A DNA stretch of 62,002 nt from the NCBI GenBank assembly GCA_009839505.1, contig VXPO01000099.1, forward strand, positions 1 through 62,002, given 5' to 3'. Each line of letters starts with the position of its first letter. Position 1 is the stretch's first letter. The position numbers and the translations under genes were made by a program. The stretch is from Gammaproteobacteria bacterium (GTDB lineage: Bacteria; Pseudomonadota; Gammaproteobacteria; Pseudomonadales; Azotimanducaceae). Shown one piece after another: positions 51,615-61,836 of the stretch. The notes beneath the pieces are model-generated. The model was not told the origin of the DNA, did not search any database, and saw only the letters and a list, made by a program, of their open reading frames with translations.

Positions 51615-54600
51615 GTGAGCACGAGAGATACCCAGCCGCATTTCCACCGAACTCCAAGCTTCTGCAACCTGCTCGCGCTTTGCGCGATCGCGGTAGCGCC
51701 CACAGTGGTCGGACAGCCGGACGCCAGTGACGCGTCCCCGTCCAGCAGCCGTTCCGCAGACGACGTTTGGGCGTTCGTCGACCAGCCGGAGATCGGCCCG
51801 CTGCGCGCCACGGCCGACGCGTACCGGGCCGCGCGTATGGACCAGGACACCCTGCTCGGGGTTCTGGAGCGGGTGTCGGAACGTCGCTACAACGAGCCAC
51901 TGCCTGTCTTGACCTTGCCAATGCCCGATGGCTCGTTCGCGCGCTTCAGGATCAGAGCCGAACCACAGCCGGGACGTGAGGCCGTGCAGGCCTACCGCGG
52001 GCGGGGCCTAGACGGCGGGGATGCCCGGCTCGAGTGGACCGCCCAAGGCCTGCACGCCATCGTCTCCACGGCCCGGGGCGCCGTCTATGTGGACCCGGTG
52101 GCTGGCGTTCCGGGTGCCTACATCACCTATTTTGCAACCAATGCAGGCCGCCCGCTGCTGAACGGCTCCGATCTGCCCCTCGCGGCCGTGCGCCAGATCG
52201 AGACCGTCATGGGGGAGAAGGAGGATCGCGATCCCGCACAGCGCAAGATCGACTCCCGGCTCCTCGACGCGTCGCGGCTGGCGCAGGGCAACGAGGTGGT
52301 TCCCGCCTACAACAGGCCGCCGGTGGAAATCGAGGCCAGCGGCGACCCCGAGCGAACAGACTGGTACGTCGCCCCGTCGCAGGACGGCCCGCTGCGGGTG
52401 CTGGTGGACTTGAGAGCCGACGTCACCCCGGAGTTGCTGGCTCGGATCGAGGATCTCGGCGGCGAGGTGGTCAACAGCGTGGGCAAGTACCGCGCCATTC
52501 GCGCATGGATGCCCCTCGACAACATGGAGACCATTGCGGCACTCGACCAAGTGCAGTGGATAAGGGTTGCCGATCAGGCGATCACCAACCCGTCGGTGCA
52601 ACGTCCGGAGCGGGTCGGTAGGACCGTCTCCCAGGGCATAGACAAGGTCGATACCTCCCAGGGCGATGTAGCACACGATGTCGCGAAGGCACGAACGGAA
52701 TTTGGCGTCGACGGCACCGGAGTCGGCATCGGCGTGCTGTCGAACGGCATCGGCACGCTCGCCGATCGCCAAGCGTCGGGTGATATTCCGGGCGCGGTGG
52801 TCGTCTTGGAAGGGCAGGCGGGCGAGCGCGTCCACCGAGAAGGGACCGCGATGCTGGAGATCGTCCACGACCTAGCACCTAGTGCTCACCTGTATTTCGC
52901 CACCGGTTTCGGCAGCCCCGCCCAGTTTGCCGCGAACATCGAAGCGCTGTGCGAAGCGGGCGCGGACGTCATCGTCGACGATATCATCTGGTTCGCCGAG
53001 GCCGCTTTTCAGGACGATGTGGTGGCCAAGGGCGTCAACGAGGCGGTTGATGCAGGGTGCTTCTACTTCTCGGCGGCCGGAAACGCCGGCAACCTCAACG
53101 ACGGCACGGCTGGCGTCTGGGAGGGCGACTTTGCGGATGCTGGTGGCGAACCTCAGGTGGATGTCGTGCCAGGGCGCAACCACCACGAGTTCGCCGACGG
53201 GGTCAGTGCCAACCGTATTACGAAATGGGGTCGCGCGTATCTGTTGAAATGGGCGGACCCGCTCGGCGCCTCCGCCAACGACCACGACCTCTATCTCCTC
53301 GACGAGTCACTCACCACGGTGATTCACGCGTCTACGAACGTGCAGGACGGGGAGCAGGATCCGGTTGAGGGCTTCAACGGATTTCCCGACGATGTCGGCA
53401 AGCATCTTGTGGTGGTGCGCAATGAGGGCCAAGCGCGGTACATCCGGCTCAATGCCATTCGCGGTGAGCTGGAGCACGTCACTGCGGGGCAAACATTCGG
53501 TCACGCTGCCAGCGAGAGTGGTATCGGTGTGGCGGCGGTGGCCGCGTTCAGCGCCGGCGGTGACGCTGGAGTCTTCGATGGCAGCGAGTCGGTGGAGACA
53601 TTCAGTTCGGATGGTCCGCGGCGGATGTTCTTCCGGCCGGACGGTACGCCCATCACGCCGGGGAACTTCTCGTCGACCGGTGGCATAGTACTCGACAAGC
53701 CGGACATCGCCGCTGCCGACGGCGTTTCCACATCGACCCCCGGCTTCCGGGTCTTCGAAGGCACGTCGGCGGCCGCGCCCCATGCCGCGGCCATTTCGGC
53801 ACTGATGGTGGAGGCGGCCGGCGGCCGAAACCAGATAGATCAGGAGACGCTGCGCCAAGCACTGGCGGAGGCTGCCCTCGACATCGAGGCTCCCGGCGTC
53901 GACCGCGACTCCGGCGCGGGAATCCCACTGGCGCCAGCCGCGGTTTCCGCTGTCGCATCCGACAGGACGCATCGGGCGCCGACCGGCACGCTGCAGGATC
54001 AGACGCTGAGCGTGGACGCCGATGTTCGAGAGCTCGACCTGTCCACCACGTTCGATGATCCCGACGGCGAGGCGCTGACCTATAGCCTGCTGCCGGGCGC
54101 CGAAGGCATCGCCGCGGTCACCCTGTCGGGGACCATTCTGACCATCGATCCACTCGCACCGGGAACCGTCACCGTTACGATACGAGTCACCGATCCCGGT
54201 GGCTTGAGCCGGCTTCAAAGGGTCGCCGTCACCGTGGAGCGGGACTACGGCGACACCGACTACGACGCGGACGACGACGGGTTGATCGAGATTGCCAATC
54301 TGGAGCAACTCAACGCGCTGCGCTACGACCTCGACGGCAACGGCGAGACCGACGTACCCGCCGATTGGATTTCCTACTTCGAGGCCTTCGACGATGCCCA
54401 GGAAGCCATGGGTTGCGCGGACGGCTGCACGGGCTTCGAGTTGACGGCGGACCTCGACTTCGAAGACCCGGGAAGCTACGCCTCCGGGGTAGTCGATCAC
54501 GGTTGGACCCGGGCCGAGGGCGGTTCCGGTTGGACGCCCATCGGCATGGGCGACGACGACTTCCCGAACGGTGGGGACGGCACCTTTGCCGCCAACTTCG

Positions 54601-57600
54601 ACGGCAACGGGCACACGATCGCCAACCTTTTCATCAACCGGCCGGCGATGAAGTACGTTGGCCTGTTCGGCCAGGTGCACATGCGGCCGATCACGAACCT
54701 TGGATTGACGGCCGTCGACGTCACAGGCGGCAACCGGGTGGGCGGTCTGGCCGGAGACGTTGTCGGGGGCAGTAGCCTCCGAACCAGCCATGCGACCGGA
54801 ACGGTGTCGGGACACGACGTCGTGGGGGGGCTGGCAGGATCGGTCAGTGTTCCCGTCCGAAACTGCTACGCCTCCGTACGTGTAACCGGCCGCTGGCTCG
54901 TCGGCGGTCTGATCGGCGCTCAGAACCTCGGTAGCACCCTCCAATCCTCCTTCGCCACGGGCACCGTGGCCGGAGTCGCGAGTGTCGGGGGGCTGGTCGG
55001 ATCGAACTGGTCACCGATTGTGGCCAGCTATGCCACCGGTCCCGTGTCGGGAGAGGGCCTCCGGGACGGTCGCTGCAACAAAGGAGGCGTCGGCGGCTTG
55101 GTGGGCCACGTGTGCGGCCAACCGGTTGTTGCCAGCTATGCCACAGGGCCCGTATCGGGAGCAAGCGTCGCCGGTGGGATCGCGGGCAGCAAGTCTATAA
55201 CGACGTCCTTGCGATCCAACTACTGGGACATCGAAACCTCTGGCCTCGTCGTTGGTGTCGGCGACGATGACAGCAACGACAACGGGACGCTGGAGACCGA
55301 TGAGATTCGCTCGCCTGGTGTCGGCGGCATGACGACGGCAGAATTGCAGACACCCACGGCCTACACGGAAATCTACCGTGATTGGTATCGGACCGATGTC
55401 TTTCCAACCGGCGACGCCTGGCATTTCGGTTCTTCATCGCAGTACCCGGCCCTCAGGGCCGATATCGATGGCGACGGTACCGCCACGTGGCAAGAGTTCG
55501 GCACCCAGATCCGCGAACGTCCGCAACTCACCATTGCCGCGAACGACGGGCAGGCGACGTTGTCGTGGACAGCGGTGAACGACGATCACTGGACTCCACG
55601 ACCCGAATTGACCTACTCCGTCTACCGCGATGGCATCCCGATTGCCACCGGCGTCGTCGCCCATGGCTACGCGGACACGCCTCCGGCCGGTACGGAGTCC
55701 ATGTACCAGGTCGTCGCGATCGTCGACGGCGGCGAGGCTTCGCGAAGCAATCTCGTCCCGGTCCATAACCGCCCGCCGGCGTCACCCCCAGTCGCCGATC
55801 GGTCGGCGCGCGCCCGCGCGTCCTTCAGCTACACGTTCGGGCATGCCGGCGAGCCGGACGGCGATACCGTCACCTATAGCGCGACCGGCGTGCCGGGATG
55901 GTTGACGTTCACACCTTCCTCGCGAACGTTCAGCGGAACTCCGGCTGACAGCGACACCGGCGCCGCCGACATCACCGTAACGGCTACCGACGACGGCGCA
56001 CCCGCACTGTCCTCGACCGCCACGTTCACCCTGACCGTCATCGATTCCAACGCGTCCAACCGGGCTCCGTCCACGGTCGGAACCCTGGACGCCATCTCGC
56101 TTCCCACAGGATCAACCGCAACGGTGCAGGTCGCAGACGCGTTCGAGGATGCCGACGGCGACAGTCTGGGCTACAGCACAGCAACGAGCGATGCCGACGT
56201 GGCAACCGCGCGAATCTCCGGGGACGCGGTCACAGTCGCGGCTGTTGGTGTGGGGCAGGCCACGGTCACCGTGACCGCGAGCGACGGCGCACTCACCGCC
56301 GACCAGACGATCTCCGTGTCCGTGGTGAACGCCGCGCCCGAGGCCGTGAGATCCCTCGCCGACCGCAGGCTGGTGATTCCCAGTGCCTCGGCGACCGTGG
56401 TGCCATCCGACGCTTTCCGCGATCCAGACGGAGACGCGTTGACCTACGGTGCAACGTCAATGGATGAGGATGTTGCAACGGCCAGCACCTCCGGCGGAGC
56501 GGTGACGCTCACGCCGGTGGGTGTGGGATCGACTAGCGTCACGCTCACGGCCACGGACGTCGGGGGATCCAACGCCACCGCAACGCAGTCGTTCGGCGTA
56601 AGCGTCCGTCGAGACTACGATGTTGACGACGACGGCCTGATCGAGGTCGGAGGGTTTAGCCAACTCGATGCAATTCGCCTGGATCTCGATGGCGATGGCA
56701 TCGTCGATCCAACCGGTTTCCTGGTTTTGGAAACGCTTCCAGAGCATGTGGCCGCCCACGAACTCGCCTATCCGGACGCGGCGGCGCGCATGGGCTGCGA
56801 CAGTCTGAACGGCTGTTTAGGCTACGAGTTGATGGAGGACTTGGATTTCGACACCAACGGCAGCGGCGACGCGGACGAGGGGGATTCGCATTGGAACGAT
56901 GGTCGGGGTTGGGAACCGATTGGTGACCGCCAAAGGCAGTTTCAAACCACGTTCGACGGGAATGGCCACGTCGTCGCCAACCTGTTCATCGACCGACCCG
57001 ACGAGCAATTCAACGGCCTGTTCGGGCTTGTCGGCGAGTACCAGCTTCACCAGGGAATCGTCCGAGACGTGGGCCTCGCCGATGTGAACGTGAGCGGATC
57101 GGGACCAATCGGCAGCCTAGTCGCGCAGAACTGGTCCCTGGTCGAAAACTGCTTCGCCACCGGTAGCGTGCGCGAGACCTCACGGGCGACCCGTGGCCGG
57201 GCCGCTGGTGGTTTGGTTGGCTGGAACGGTTTCGTAAACGTCGGCGGTGTCATTCGAAGGTGCTACGCGGCCGTGGCGGTTTCAGCGGATGTCAGCAATG
57301 CGGCGGGCGGCTTGGTGGGGTTCAACGACCGTGGCGGGCACATCCTCTCGAGTTTCGCAACGGGCAGTGTGGAGTCGGACGAGTGGTCGGGCGGCCTGGC
57401 GGGTAGCAACGCGGGCGAAATCGGCGACAGTTATGCGACCGGTCGAAGCTCGACTGCCGTATCTGGCGGACTCGCAGGCGGTCTGGTCGGCATCAATTGG
57501 GACCATGGTGTCATCACCAGCAGCTACGCTACGGGGCGACCGACAGCAGAACGGCCCGATGGATCGACGGAGTTCCGCAAGGTCACGCTAGGCGGGGTCG

Positions 57601-58769
57601 CAAGCATATCCCAGGGCGAGATCCTTCGGAGCCATTGGGACCTGCAAACCTCGGGCTGGCAGGTCGGCGTGGGTAGGGACGACCAAAACCGAAACGGCCG
57701 CCTGGATAGTGATGAAACCGCCACCACCGGCGCGTCCGGGAGGACCACCGCAGAACTCCAAGCACCCGAGGAAGGTGCCGGCATCTACCAGGACTGGAGG
57801 GTCGATGGCCCGGGTTCCTGGCACTTCGGCTCCGCGACGCAGTACCCGGTCCTGCGCGCGGATCTCGACGGCGATGGACAAGAGACCTGGTCGGAGTTCG
57901 GCTACCAGCTCCGCGACAGGCCGCGGCTCACCGCCACCGTCAAAGACGGTAGGGCCGAACTGGCGTGGACGCTGGTCGACACCGGTCATTGGGATCCCGA
58001 GCCGACGGTACGCTATGCGGTCCTCCGCGACGGGAAGCTCTTGGCGACCGATCTCGACGGATCGACCTACACAGACCCTACGCCTGGCCTCGACTACCAG
58101 GTCGTCGCGTTGGTCAACGACGGTGAGGGATCGCGCAGCGGCCTCGCCGTTTTGGTCGCTCATTGCGATGAAGGCACCACGTGGCTAGCCGGCCAGAGGT
58201 GCCGCATCGGGCCCACGTCGTTCACCTTTGAAGTCAACAGCGACGGGACCGTCTGCGTGGGTTCAACGTGCAGCGCCCCGGGCGAAAATCGGTTCGTCGC
58301 CCACATCCGAGCCGGCCACATTCGAATCGTCGTCATCGCGGACCGCGACGACGCCGGTGCCTGGACATTGTCCGAGCTCGCACCGAAGGCTCCGCCCAAC
58401 CGCAAGCCGAACGCGTTGGGGTTGGTGAGAACGGTGACGCTGGCACCTGACGGCGACTCGGTGACGATGGATGTGGTGCGGTTCTTCGAGGATCCGGACG
58501 GCGACGAGTTAACGTACACGGCCGAGACCTCGGAAAGTAGCGTCGCGACCGTCGACTTGGTAGAGAGCATCCTGACGATCACATCGTCAGGAGAAGGCCA
58601 GGCGACGGTGACCGCTACGGCCCAGGATCCGGGTGGTCTGTTTGCGACCCAATCCATCGAAGTGACGGTCCGTATCCAGGACACCCTTCTCTCTCGGTGG
58701 GCTCGGGGGTGGCGGCTGGCAATCGCCAGCCAGGTCGAGGACTCCCCTGGCGAAACGAGCGAAGACTGA
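51615..58769 (+). CDS. Very large secreted protein: atypical S8/subtilisin-like peptidase with GLUG and Ig-like repeats
   Basis: About 2,384 residues from a GTG; an upstream TTG at 51501 would add 38. A signal segment (NLLALCAIAVAPTVVGQ) is near the start. An S8-like domain spans about residues 360-770: DGTGVGIGVLSNG (the usual Asp reads Asn377), HREGTAMLEIVHD (Glu409 at the usual His site, His407 two residues before), YFSAAGNAGN (oxyanion Asn), GTSAAAPHAAA (Ser718). Then Ig-like domains and two similar modules, each DDDGLIE, a calcium-like DLDGDG, GLUG repeats (GGLAG/GGLVG with SYATG), an FnIII-like domain and Ig-like repeats. No C-terminal anchor or sorting signal is recognised; the tail ends SQVEDSPGETSED. 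Confidence 0.85.
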   Translation: MSTRDTQPHFHRTPSFCNLLALCAIAVAPTVVGQPDASDASPSSSRSADDVWAFVDQPEIGPLRATADAYRAARMDQDTLLGVLERVSERRYNEPLPVLTLPMPDGSFARFRIRAEPQPGREAVQAYRGRGLDGGDARLEWTAQGLHAIVSTARGAVYVDPVAGVPGAYITYFATNAGRPLLNGSDLPLAAVRQIETVMGEKEDRDPAQRKIDSRLLDASRLAQGNEVVPAYNRPPVEIEASGDPERTDWYVAPSQDGPLRVLVDLRADVTPELLARIEDLGGEVVNSVGKYRAIRAWMPLDNMETIAALDQVQWIRVADQAITNPSVQRPERVGRTVSQGIDKVDTSQGDVAHDVAKARTEFGVDGTGVGIGVLSNGIGTLADRQASGDIPGAVVVLEGQAGERVHREGTAMLEIVHDLAPSAHLYFATGFGSPAQFAANIEALCEAGADVIVDDIIWFAEAAFQDDVVAKGVNEAVDAGCFYFSAAGNAGNLNDGTAGVWEGDFADAGGEPQVDVVPGRNHHEFADGVSANRITKWGRAYLLKWADPLGASANDHDLYLLDESLTTVIHASTNVQDGEQDPVEGFNGFPDDVGKHLVVVRNEGQARYIRLNAIRGELEHVTAGQTFGHAASESGIGVAAVAAFSAGGDAGVFDGSESVETFSSDGPRRMFFRPDGTPITPGNFSSTGGIVLDKPDIAAADGVSTSTPGFRVFEGTSAAAPHAAAISALMVEAAGGRNQIDQETLRQALAEAALDIEAPGVDRDSGAGIPLAPAAVSAVASDRTHRAPTGTLQDQTLSVDADVRELDLSTTFDDPDGEALTYSLLPGAEGIAAVTLSGTILTIDPLAPGTVTVTIRVTDPGGLSRLQRVAVTVERDYGDTDYDADDDGLIEIANLEQLNALRYDLDGNGETDVPADWISYFEAFDDAQEAMGCADGCTGFELTADLDFEDPGSYASGVVDHGWTRAEGGSGWTPIGMGDDDFPNGGDGTFAANFDGNGHTIANLFINRPAMKYVGLFGQVHMRPITNLGLTAVDVTGGNRVGGLAGDVVGGSSLRTSHATGTVSGHDVVGGLAGSVSVPVRNCYASVRVTGRWLVGGLIGAQNLGSTLQSSFATGTVAGVASVGGLVGSNWSPIVASYATGPVSGEGLRDGRCNKGGVGGLVGHVCGQPVVASYATGPVSGASVAGGIAGSKSITTSLRSNYWDIETSGLVVGVGDDDSNDNGTLETDEIRSPGVGGMTTAELQTPTAYTEIYRDWYRTDVFPTGDAWHFGSSSQYPALRADIDGDGTATWQEFGTQIRERPQLTIAANDGQATLSWTAVNDDHWTPRPELTYSVYRDGIPIATGVVAHGYADTPPAGTESMYQVVAIVDGGEASRSNLVPVHNRPPASPPVADRSARARASFSYTFGHAGEPDGDTVTYSATGVPGWLTFTPSSRTFSGTPADSDTGAADITVTATDDGAPALSSTATFTLTVIDSNASNRAPSTVGTLDAISLPTGSTATVQVADAFEDADGDSLGYSTATSDADVATARISGDAVTVAAVGVGQATVTVTASDGALTADQTISVSVVNAAPEAVRSLADRRLVIPSASATVVPSDAFRDPDGDALTYGATSMDEDVATASTSGGAVTLTPVGVGSTSVTLTATDVGGSNATATQSFGVSVRRDYDVDDDGLIEVGGFSQLDAIRLDLDGDGIVDPTGFLVLETLPEHVAAHELAYPDAAARMGCDSLNGCLGYELMEDLDFDTNGSGDADEGDSHWNDGRGWEPIGDRQRQFQTTFDGNGHVVANLFIDRPDEQFNGLFGLVGEYQLHQGIVRDVGLADVNVSGSGPIGSLVAQNWSLVENCFATGSVRETSRATRGRAAGGLVGWNGFVNVGGVIRRCYAAVAVSADVSNAAGGLVGFNDRGGHILSSFATGSVESDEWSGGLAGSNAGEIGDSYATGRSSTAVSGGLAGGLVGINWDHGVITSSYATGRPTAERPDGSTEFRKVTLGGVASISQGEILRSHWDLQTSGWQVGVGRDDQNRNGRLDSDETATTGASGRTTAELQAPEEGAGIYQDWRVDGPGSWHFGSATQYPVLRADLDGDGQETWSEFGYQLRDRPRLTATVKDGRAELAWTLVDTGHWDPEPTVRYAVLRDGKLLATDLDGSTYTDPTPGLDYQVVALVNDGEGSRSGLAVLVAHCDEGTTWLAGQRCRIGPTSFTFEVNSDGTVCVGSTCSAPGENRFVAHIRAGHIRIVVIADRDDAGAWTLSELAPKAPPNRKPNALGLVRTVTLAPDGDSVTMDVVRFFEDPDGDELTYTAETSESSVATVDLVESILTITSSGEGQATVTATAQDPGGLFATQSIEVTVRIQDTLLSRWARGWRLAIASQVEDSPGETSED

Positions 58770-58784
58770 CAACGGTCTTCGCCG

Positions 58785-60017
58785 CTACCTCACAGCCCCT
58801 CGCTCCGGCGTGGCCCAACCCACGACGGTTTCATTGCCGGCCCGGGGCGAGCGCGGGATGTTCTGCGCGAACACCAGTGAGAGGAATGCGAAACCGGTGC
58901 CGATAAGAAAGACCGCCGCCCGCGATTCGAGCCACACCAGGCCGAGAACGGCCGGAATCACCACCGCGGCGATGTGATTGATGGTGAACGAGACCCCCGC
59001 CGTGGACGCGATGTCCGCCGGGTCGGCGATCTTCTGAAAGTACGTCTTGATGGCGATCGACAGCGCGAAGAACATGTGGTCGAGGACGTAGAGCCCAGCC
59101 GCGAGATAGGCGTTCTCCACGAACGCATAGGCGGTGAACACGACGATCAGCCCGCAGTACTCGAAGGTCAGCGCATGGCGTTCGCCGATTCGACCGATCC
59201 AGGCACCGATCCTCTCGGCGAAGAACCAGTTGAACAGGTGGTTCACCAGCATCAGCGCGACGATGTTGTCCGCCGAGTAGCCGAACTTCTCGACCATCAG
59301 GAAACCGGCGAACACGACGAAGATCTGCCGTCGTGCCCCCGACAGGAACGTGAGCCCGTAGTAGAGCCAGTAGCGCCCACGCAAAACGATCTCCTTGCGC
59401 TGCGGCGTCTTGCCCTCGAAGTGGGGGTAGCCCGCTAGCGCGATGGCGATCACGAGCGCACCACCGCCGGCCGCGAGGTAAATCCAGCGGTACTCCAGGT
59501 CAAAGACCTTGAGTGCAACGAACATGGCGCCGAACGCCACCAAGGACGTGGCCGAACCGACGCCGATCAGGCGCCCGAGGATGCGGGGTGCCTCGTCCTT
59601 CGACAGCCATTGCAGCGACAGCGACTGGCGCACCGTCTCGAAGTAGTGGAAGCCGATGGACATCAAGACCGCGGTGAAGTAGAGCCCGTACTCGCTCGGG
59701 AAAAAGCCCGTGATCGCGACTCCAACGCCGAACACCGCCACCGAGACCACGGCAAAGGTCTGCTCTCTCAGGATGAGGATGACGAATACCGCCGTGAACG
59801 CCAGGAAGCCGGGGATCTCGCGAAGGCTCTGCAGGATGCCGATCTCCCGGCCCGTGAACGCCGCCTGCTCGATGGCGAAGTTGTCAAGCAGCGCGCGCCA
59901 GGCCGCGAATCCCAGCGGCATCGCGATGCTCGCGAGCACCAGGAACGCCACCGGCGTACACCAGCGTCGAGGAATCCCGTAGGGGCGACCCTTGTGGTCG
60001 CCCATGTCGGATAACAC
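58785..60017 (-). CDS. MFS transporter
   Basis: A membrane protein with about 12 hydrophobic helices, e.g. PVAFLVLASIAMPLGFAAW, IPGFLAFTAVFVILIL, FFPSEYGLYFTAVLMSIGFH, FSYADNIVALMLVNHLFNWF-like segments and a C-terminal AAVFLIGTGFAFLSLVFAQ. It lacks a sharp MFS signature and I cannot give a substrate. The annotated N-terminus GDHKGRPYG is encoded by the REP-like repeat at 59979-60003, a known source of spurious N-termini; a GTG about 20 codons in (PVAFLV) is an alternative start. Confidence 0.75.
   Translation of the reverse strand: MLSDMGDHKGRPYGIPRRWCTPVAFLVLASIAMPLGFAAWRALLDNFAIEQAAFTGREIGILQSLREIPGFLAFTAVFVILILREQTFAVVSVAVFGVGVAITGFFPSEYGLYFTAVLMSIGFHYFETVRQSLSLQWLSKDEAPRILGRLIGVGSATSLVAFGAMFVALKVFDLEYRWIYLAAGGGALVIAIALAGYPHFEGKTPQRKEIVLRGRYWLYYGLTFLSGARRQIFVVFAGFLMVEKFGYSADNIVALMLVNHLFNWFFAERIGAWIGRIGERHALTFEYCGLIVVFTAYAFVENAYLAAGLYVLDHMFFALSIAIKTYFQKIADPADIASTAGVSFTINHIAAVVIPAVLGLVWLESRAAVFLIGTGFAFLSLVFAQNIPRSPRAGNETVVGWATPERGAVR
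59979..60003 (+). repeat. REP-like repeat copy overlapping the MFS gene start
   Basis: A complete forward copy, GTAGGGGCGACC followed by CTTGTGGTCGCCC. On the minus strand it encodes GDHKGRPYG at the possible N-terminus of the MFS protein, so either that gene starts downstream or the repeat became coding. Confidence 0.88.
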
Positions 60018-60031
60018 GTCCTTAGCCGCCC

Positions 60032-60868
60032 CTACCCATCGTAGAAACCCGGTGGATGCAGCCCCAGCAGGCGCCGTTCTCGCTTCGATCGGATTCGGCC
60101 GAGGGCATCCAAGTCGATGTGATTGACCGTGGCAGTGCGCTTGATCCGCTGGGCGATGTCCCGACGTGCGTAGTGAACCTGTAGGAAGAACCGCCCCGTG
60201 TCGCCTTCCCTCGTCGGCAACCGGCGATGCCAGACATCGGAAACGAAGAGTGCCACGTCACCTGCCGCCGCCGTCAGGGGAATCGCGCCGCGTCCCTGGC
60301 AGGTCAGGCTCGCATCCATGCGTCGGTCCAACGGCGGCGGCTGACCGGAGGTGTGGCTCCCGGGAATGACTGCCGTCGGTCCGGACTCCATCGGGCAGTC
60401 CTCGAGGAAGATGTGCACGCCGATGGCGAACACGGGATACGGAATCTCGGCAGGCCAGGCCATTCCCGGTGGACGGGGAATGTGCGGTCCCGCATCGATG
60501 TGCCAGCCGCCACCGCCATGGCGGTGCTCTAACCCGGCAGGGTTGCGCCAACAGGTGTTGGCGATGATGTGGCAGTCCTCGCCCAACAACGGTTCGATGA
60601 CATCGAGGATCTCCCGGCGACCGGCCAGCTTCTGCGCCCTCGGGCTCTTGTTGAACATCTCGTAGCGGAAGTCCTCGTCCTGCACCCCGGCGCGGCCGTC
60701 CCGAGGCCGTGTGGCGTAGATACCGGCGATCTCGTTGCGGATCGGCCCGACCTGACGGGGCGACAGCACGCCGCGAAGAACGGCGTAGCCTTCACGCTCC
60801 AACTGCCCGCTGGCTTCGGGCGCGGGCGCCTCGCGCGGGAACAGGTAGCCACCCACACGTCTAAGCAC
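60032..60868 (-). CDS. Phytanoyl-CoA dioxygenase (PhyH) family protein
   Basis: A 278-residue Fe(II)/2-oxoglutarate dioxygenase of the PhyH family. The Fe ligands His and Asp are in GGGGWHIDAGPHIP and the distal His in VSDVWHRRLPTREGD; the 2-oxoglutarate Arg is likely in GDTGRFFLQVHYARRD. LEREGYAVLRGVLSPRQV is the family N-terminus. The GTG start overlaps the end of the TauD-like gene by eight bases, so the pair is translationally coupled. Substrate unknown. Confidence 0.85.
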   Translation of the reverse strand: MLRRVGGYLFPREAPAPEASGQLEREGYAVLRGVLSPRQVGPIRNEIAGIYATRPRDGRAGVQDEDFRYEMFNKSPRAQKLAGRREILDVIEPLLGEDCHIIANTCWRNPAGLEHRHGGGGWHIDAGPHIPRPPGMAWPAEIPYPVFAIGVHIFLEDCPMESGPTAVIPGSHTSGQPPPLDRRMDASLTCQGRGAIPLTAAAGDVALFVSDVWHRRLPTREGDTGRFFLQVHYARRDIAQRIKRTATVNHIDLDALGRIRSKRERRLLGLHPPGFYDG

Positions 60869-61742
60869 GTGCCGCCTCCGCCCCTTCTTCGATCACCCAG
60901 GGATTGTCGCCGTCGCCCGCAACGGTCGTCCGACGCATCACCCGACGCTGGTCGAACGGCCACGGATGACCCCGGTGCAGGACGCACCGGTTGTCCCACG
61001 CCGCGATGTCGCCGTCATGCCAATGGTGACGGAAGATCCGCGGCGGCCGGCAGGCGTCGTCGGTCAGTTGCCGCAGTAGTACCCTCCCCTCGGCCTCGTC
61101 CATTCCAACGATGTGCGACGCGTGACGACCGACGTACAGGCTCCTGCGTCCCGTCGCCGGATGGGTGCGTACCACGGGGTGCTCCACCGGCGGCAGGTCG
61201 ACCCACTCGCGCCGGGTCAGCAGTGTCGTGCCACCCACCTGTCCCTGCGAATAGGCGTACGAGTGCACCGCGGTCAAACCGTCGAGACGAGCCTGGGTCG
61301 CGGGATCAAGCGCATCCCAAGCCGCCCGCATGTCAGCCCACTCGGTGTCGCCGCCGGTTTCCGGGACCTCGAGGGCACGCAGCAGCGACACCTTGGCACC
61401 CACCTTCTTGAACGACGAGTCCGTGTGCCAATACCGGTTTCCCTTGAGGAAGAGGCCGAGCTTGTCGTCAGGCTTCGCCACACCGCCATCCGCACCGACG
61501 TTGGAGAGCAGCGAGATCTCCTGGCGTTCGGTCCGTTTCGACAACGTCCGTTCCAACGGTCCGAACCGACGGCTGAACGCGATGTGCTCGTCCTCGGTCA
61601 AGTCAGCCCGGGGAAAGATCAACACCGCGTGCTCGTGGAAGGCATCCTCGATCGTCCGCCACTCGCTCTCCGATAGCGCGTTCAAGTGGACGCCGGTCAC
61701 CGTCGCGCCCAAGGTCGCCGTGCTGGATGCGATCTTCAGCAT
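60861..61742 (-). CDS. TauD/TfdA-family dioxygenase
   Basis: A 293-residue Fe(II)/2-oxoglutarate dioxygenase. ATLGATVTGVHLNALSE is the TauD-type N-terminus. Fe ligands are in RYWHTDSSFKKV (HxD) and WDNRCVLHRGHPWPF (distal His), with the 2-oxoglutarate Arg in RRVMRRTTVAGD. It resembles 2,4-D/alpha-ketoglutarate-type TfdA relatives. It is coupled to the PhyH gene, so both may modify one substrate in succession. Substrate unknown. Confidence 0.9.
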   Translation of the reverse strand: MLKIASSTATLGATVTGVHLNALSESEWRTIEDAFHEHAVLIFPRADLTEDEHIAFSRRFGPLERTLSKRTERQEISLLSNVGADGGVAKPDDKLGLFLKGNRYWHTDSSFKKVGAKVSLLRALEVPETGGDTEWADMRAAWDALDPATQARLDGLTAVHSYAYSQGQVGGTTLLTRREWVDLPPVEHPVVRTHPATGRRSLYVGRHASHIVGMDEAEGRVLLRQLTDDACRPPRIFRHHWHDGDIAAWDNRCVLHRGHPWPFDQRRVMRRTTVAGDGDNPWVIEEGAEAARA

Positions 61743-61836
61743 CGTCGCCCACAGCCCGAAAGGGGCGATTCTGCCACAGGGGAACGTCTTGGATTCACGC
61801 CACCCGCCCGACAGGCTAAACTACGCGCCTCACGAC

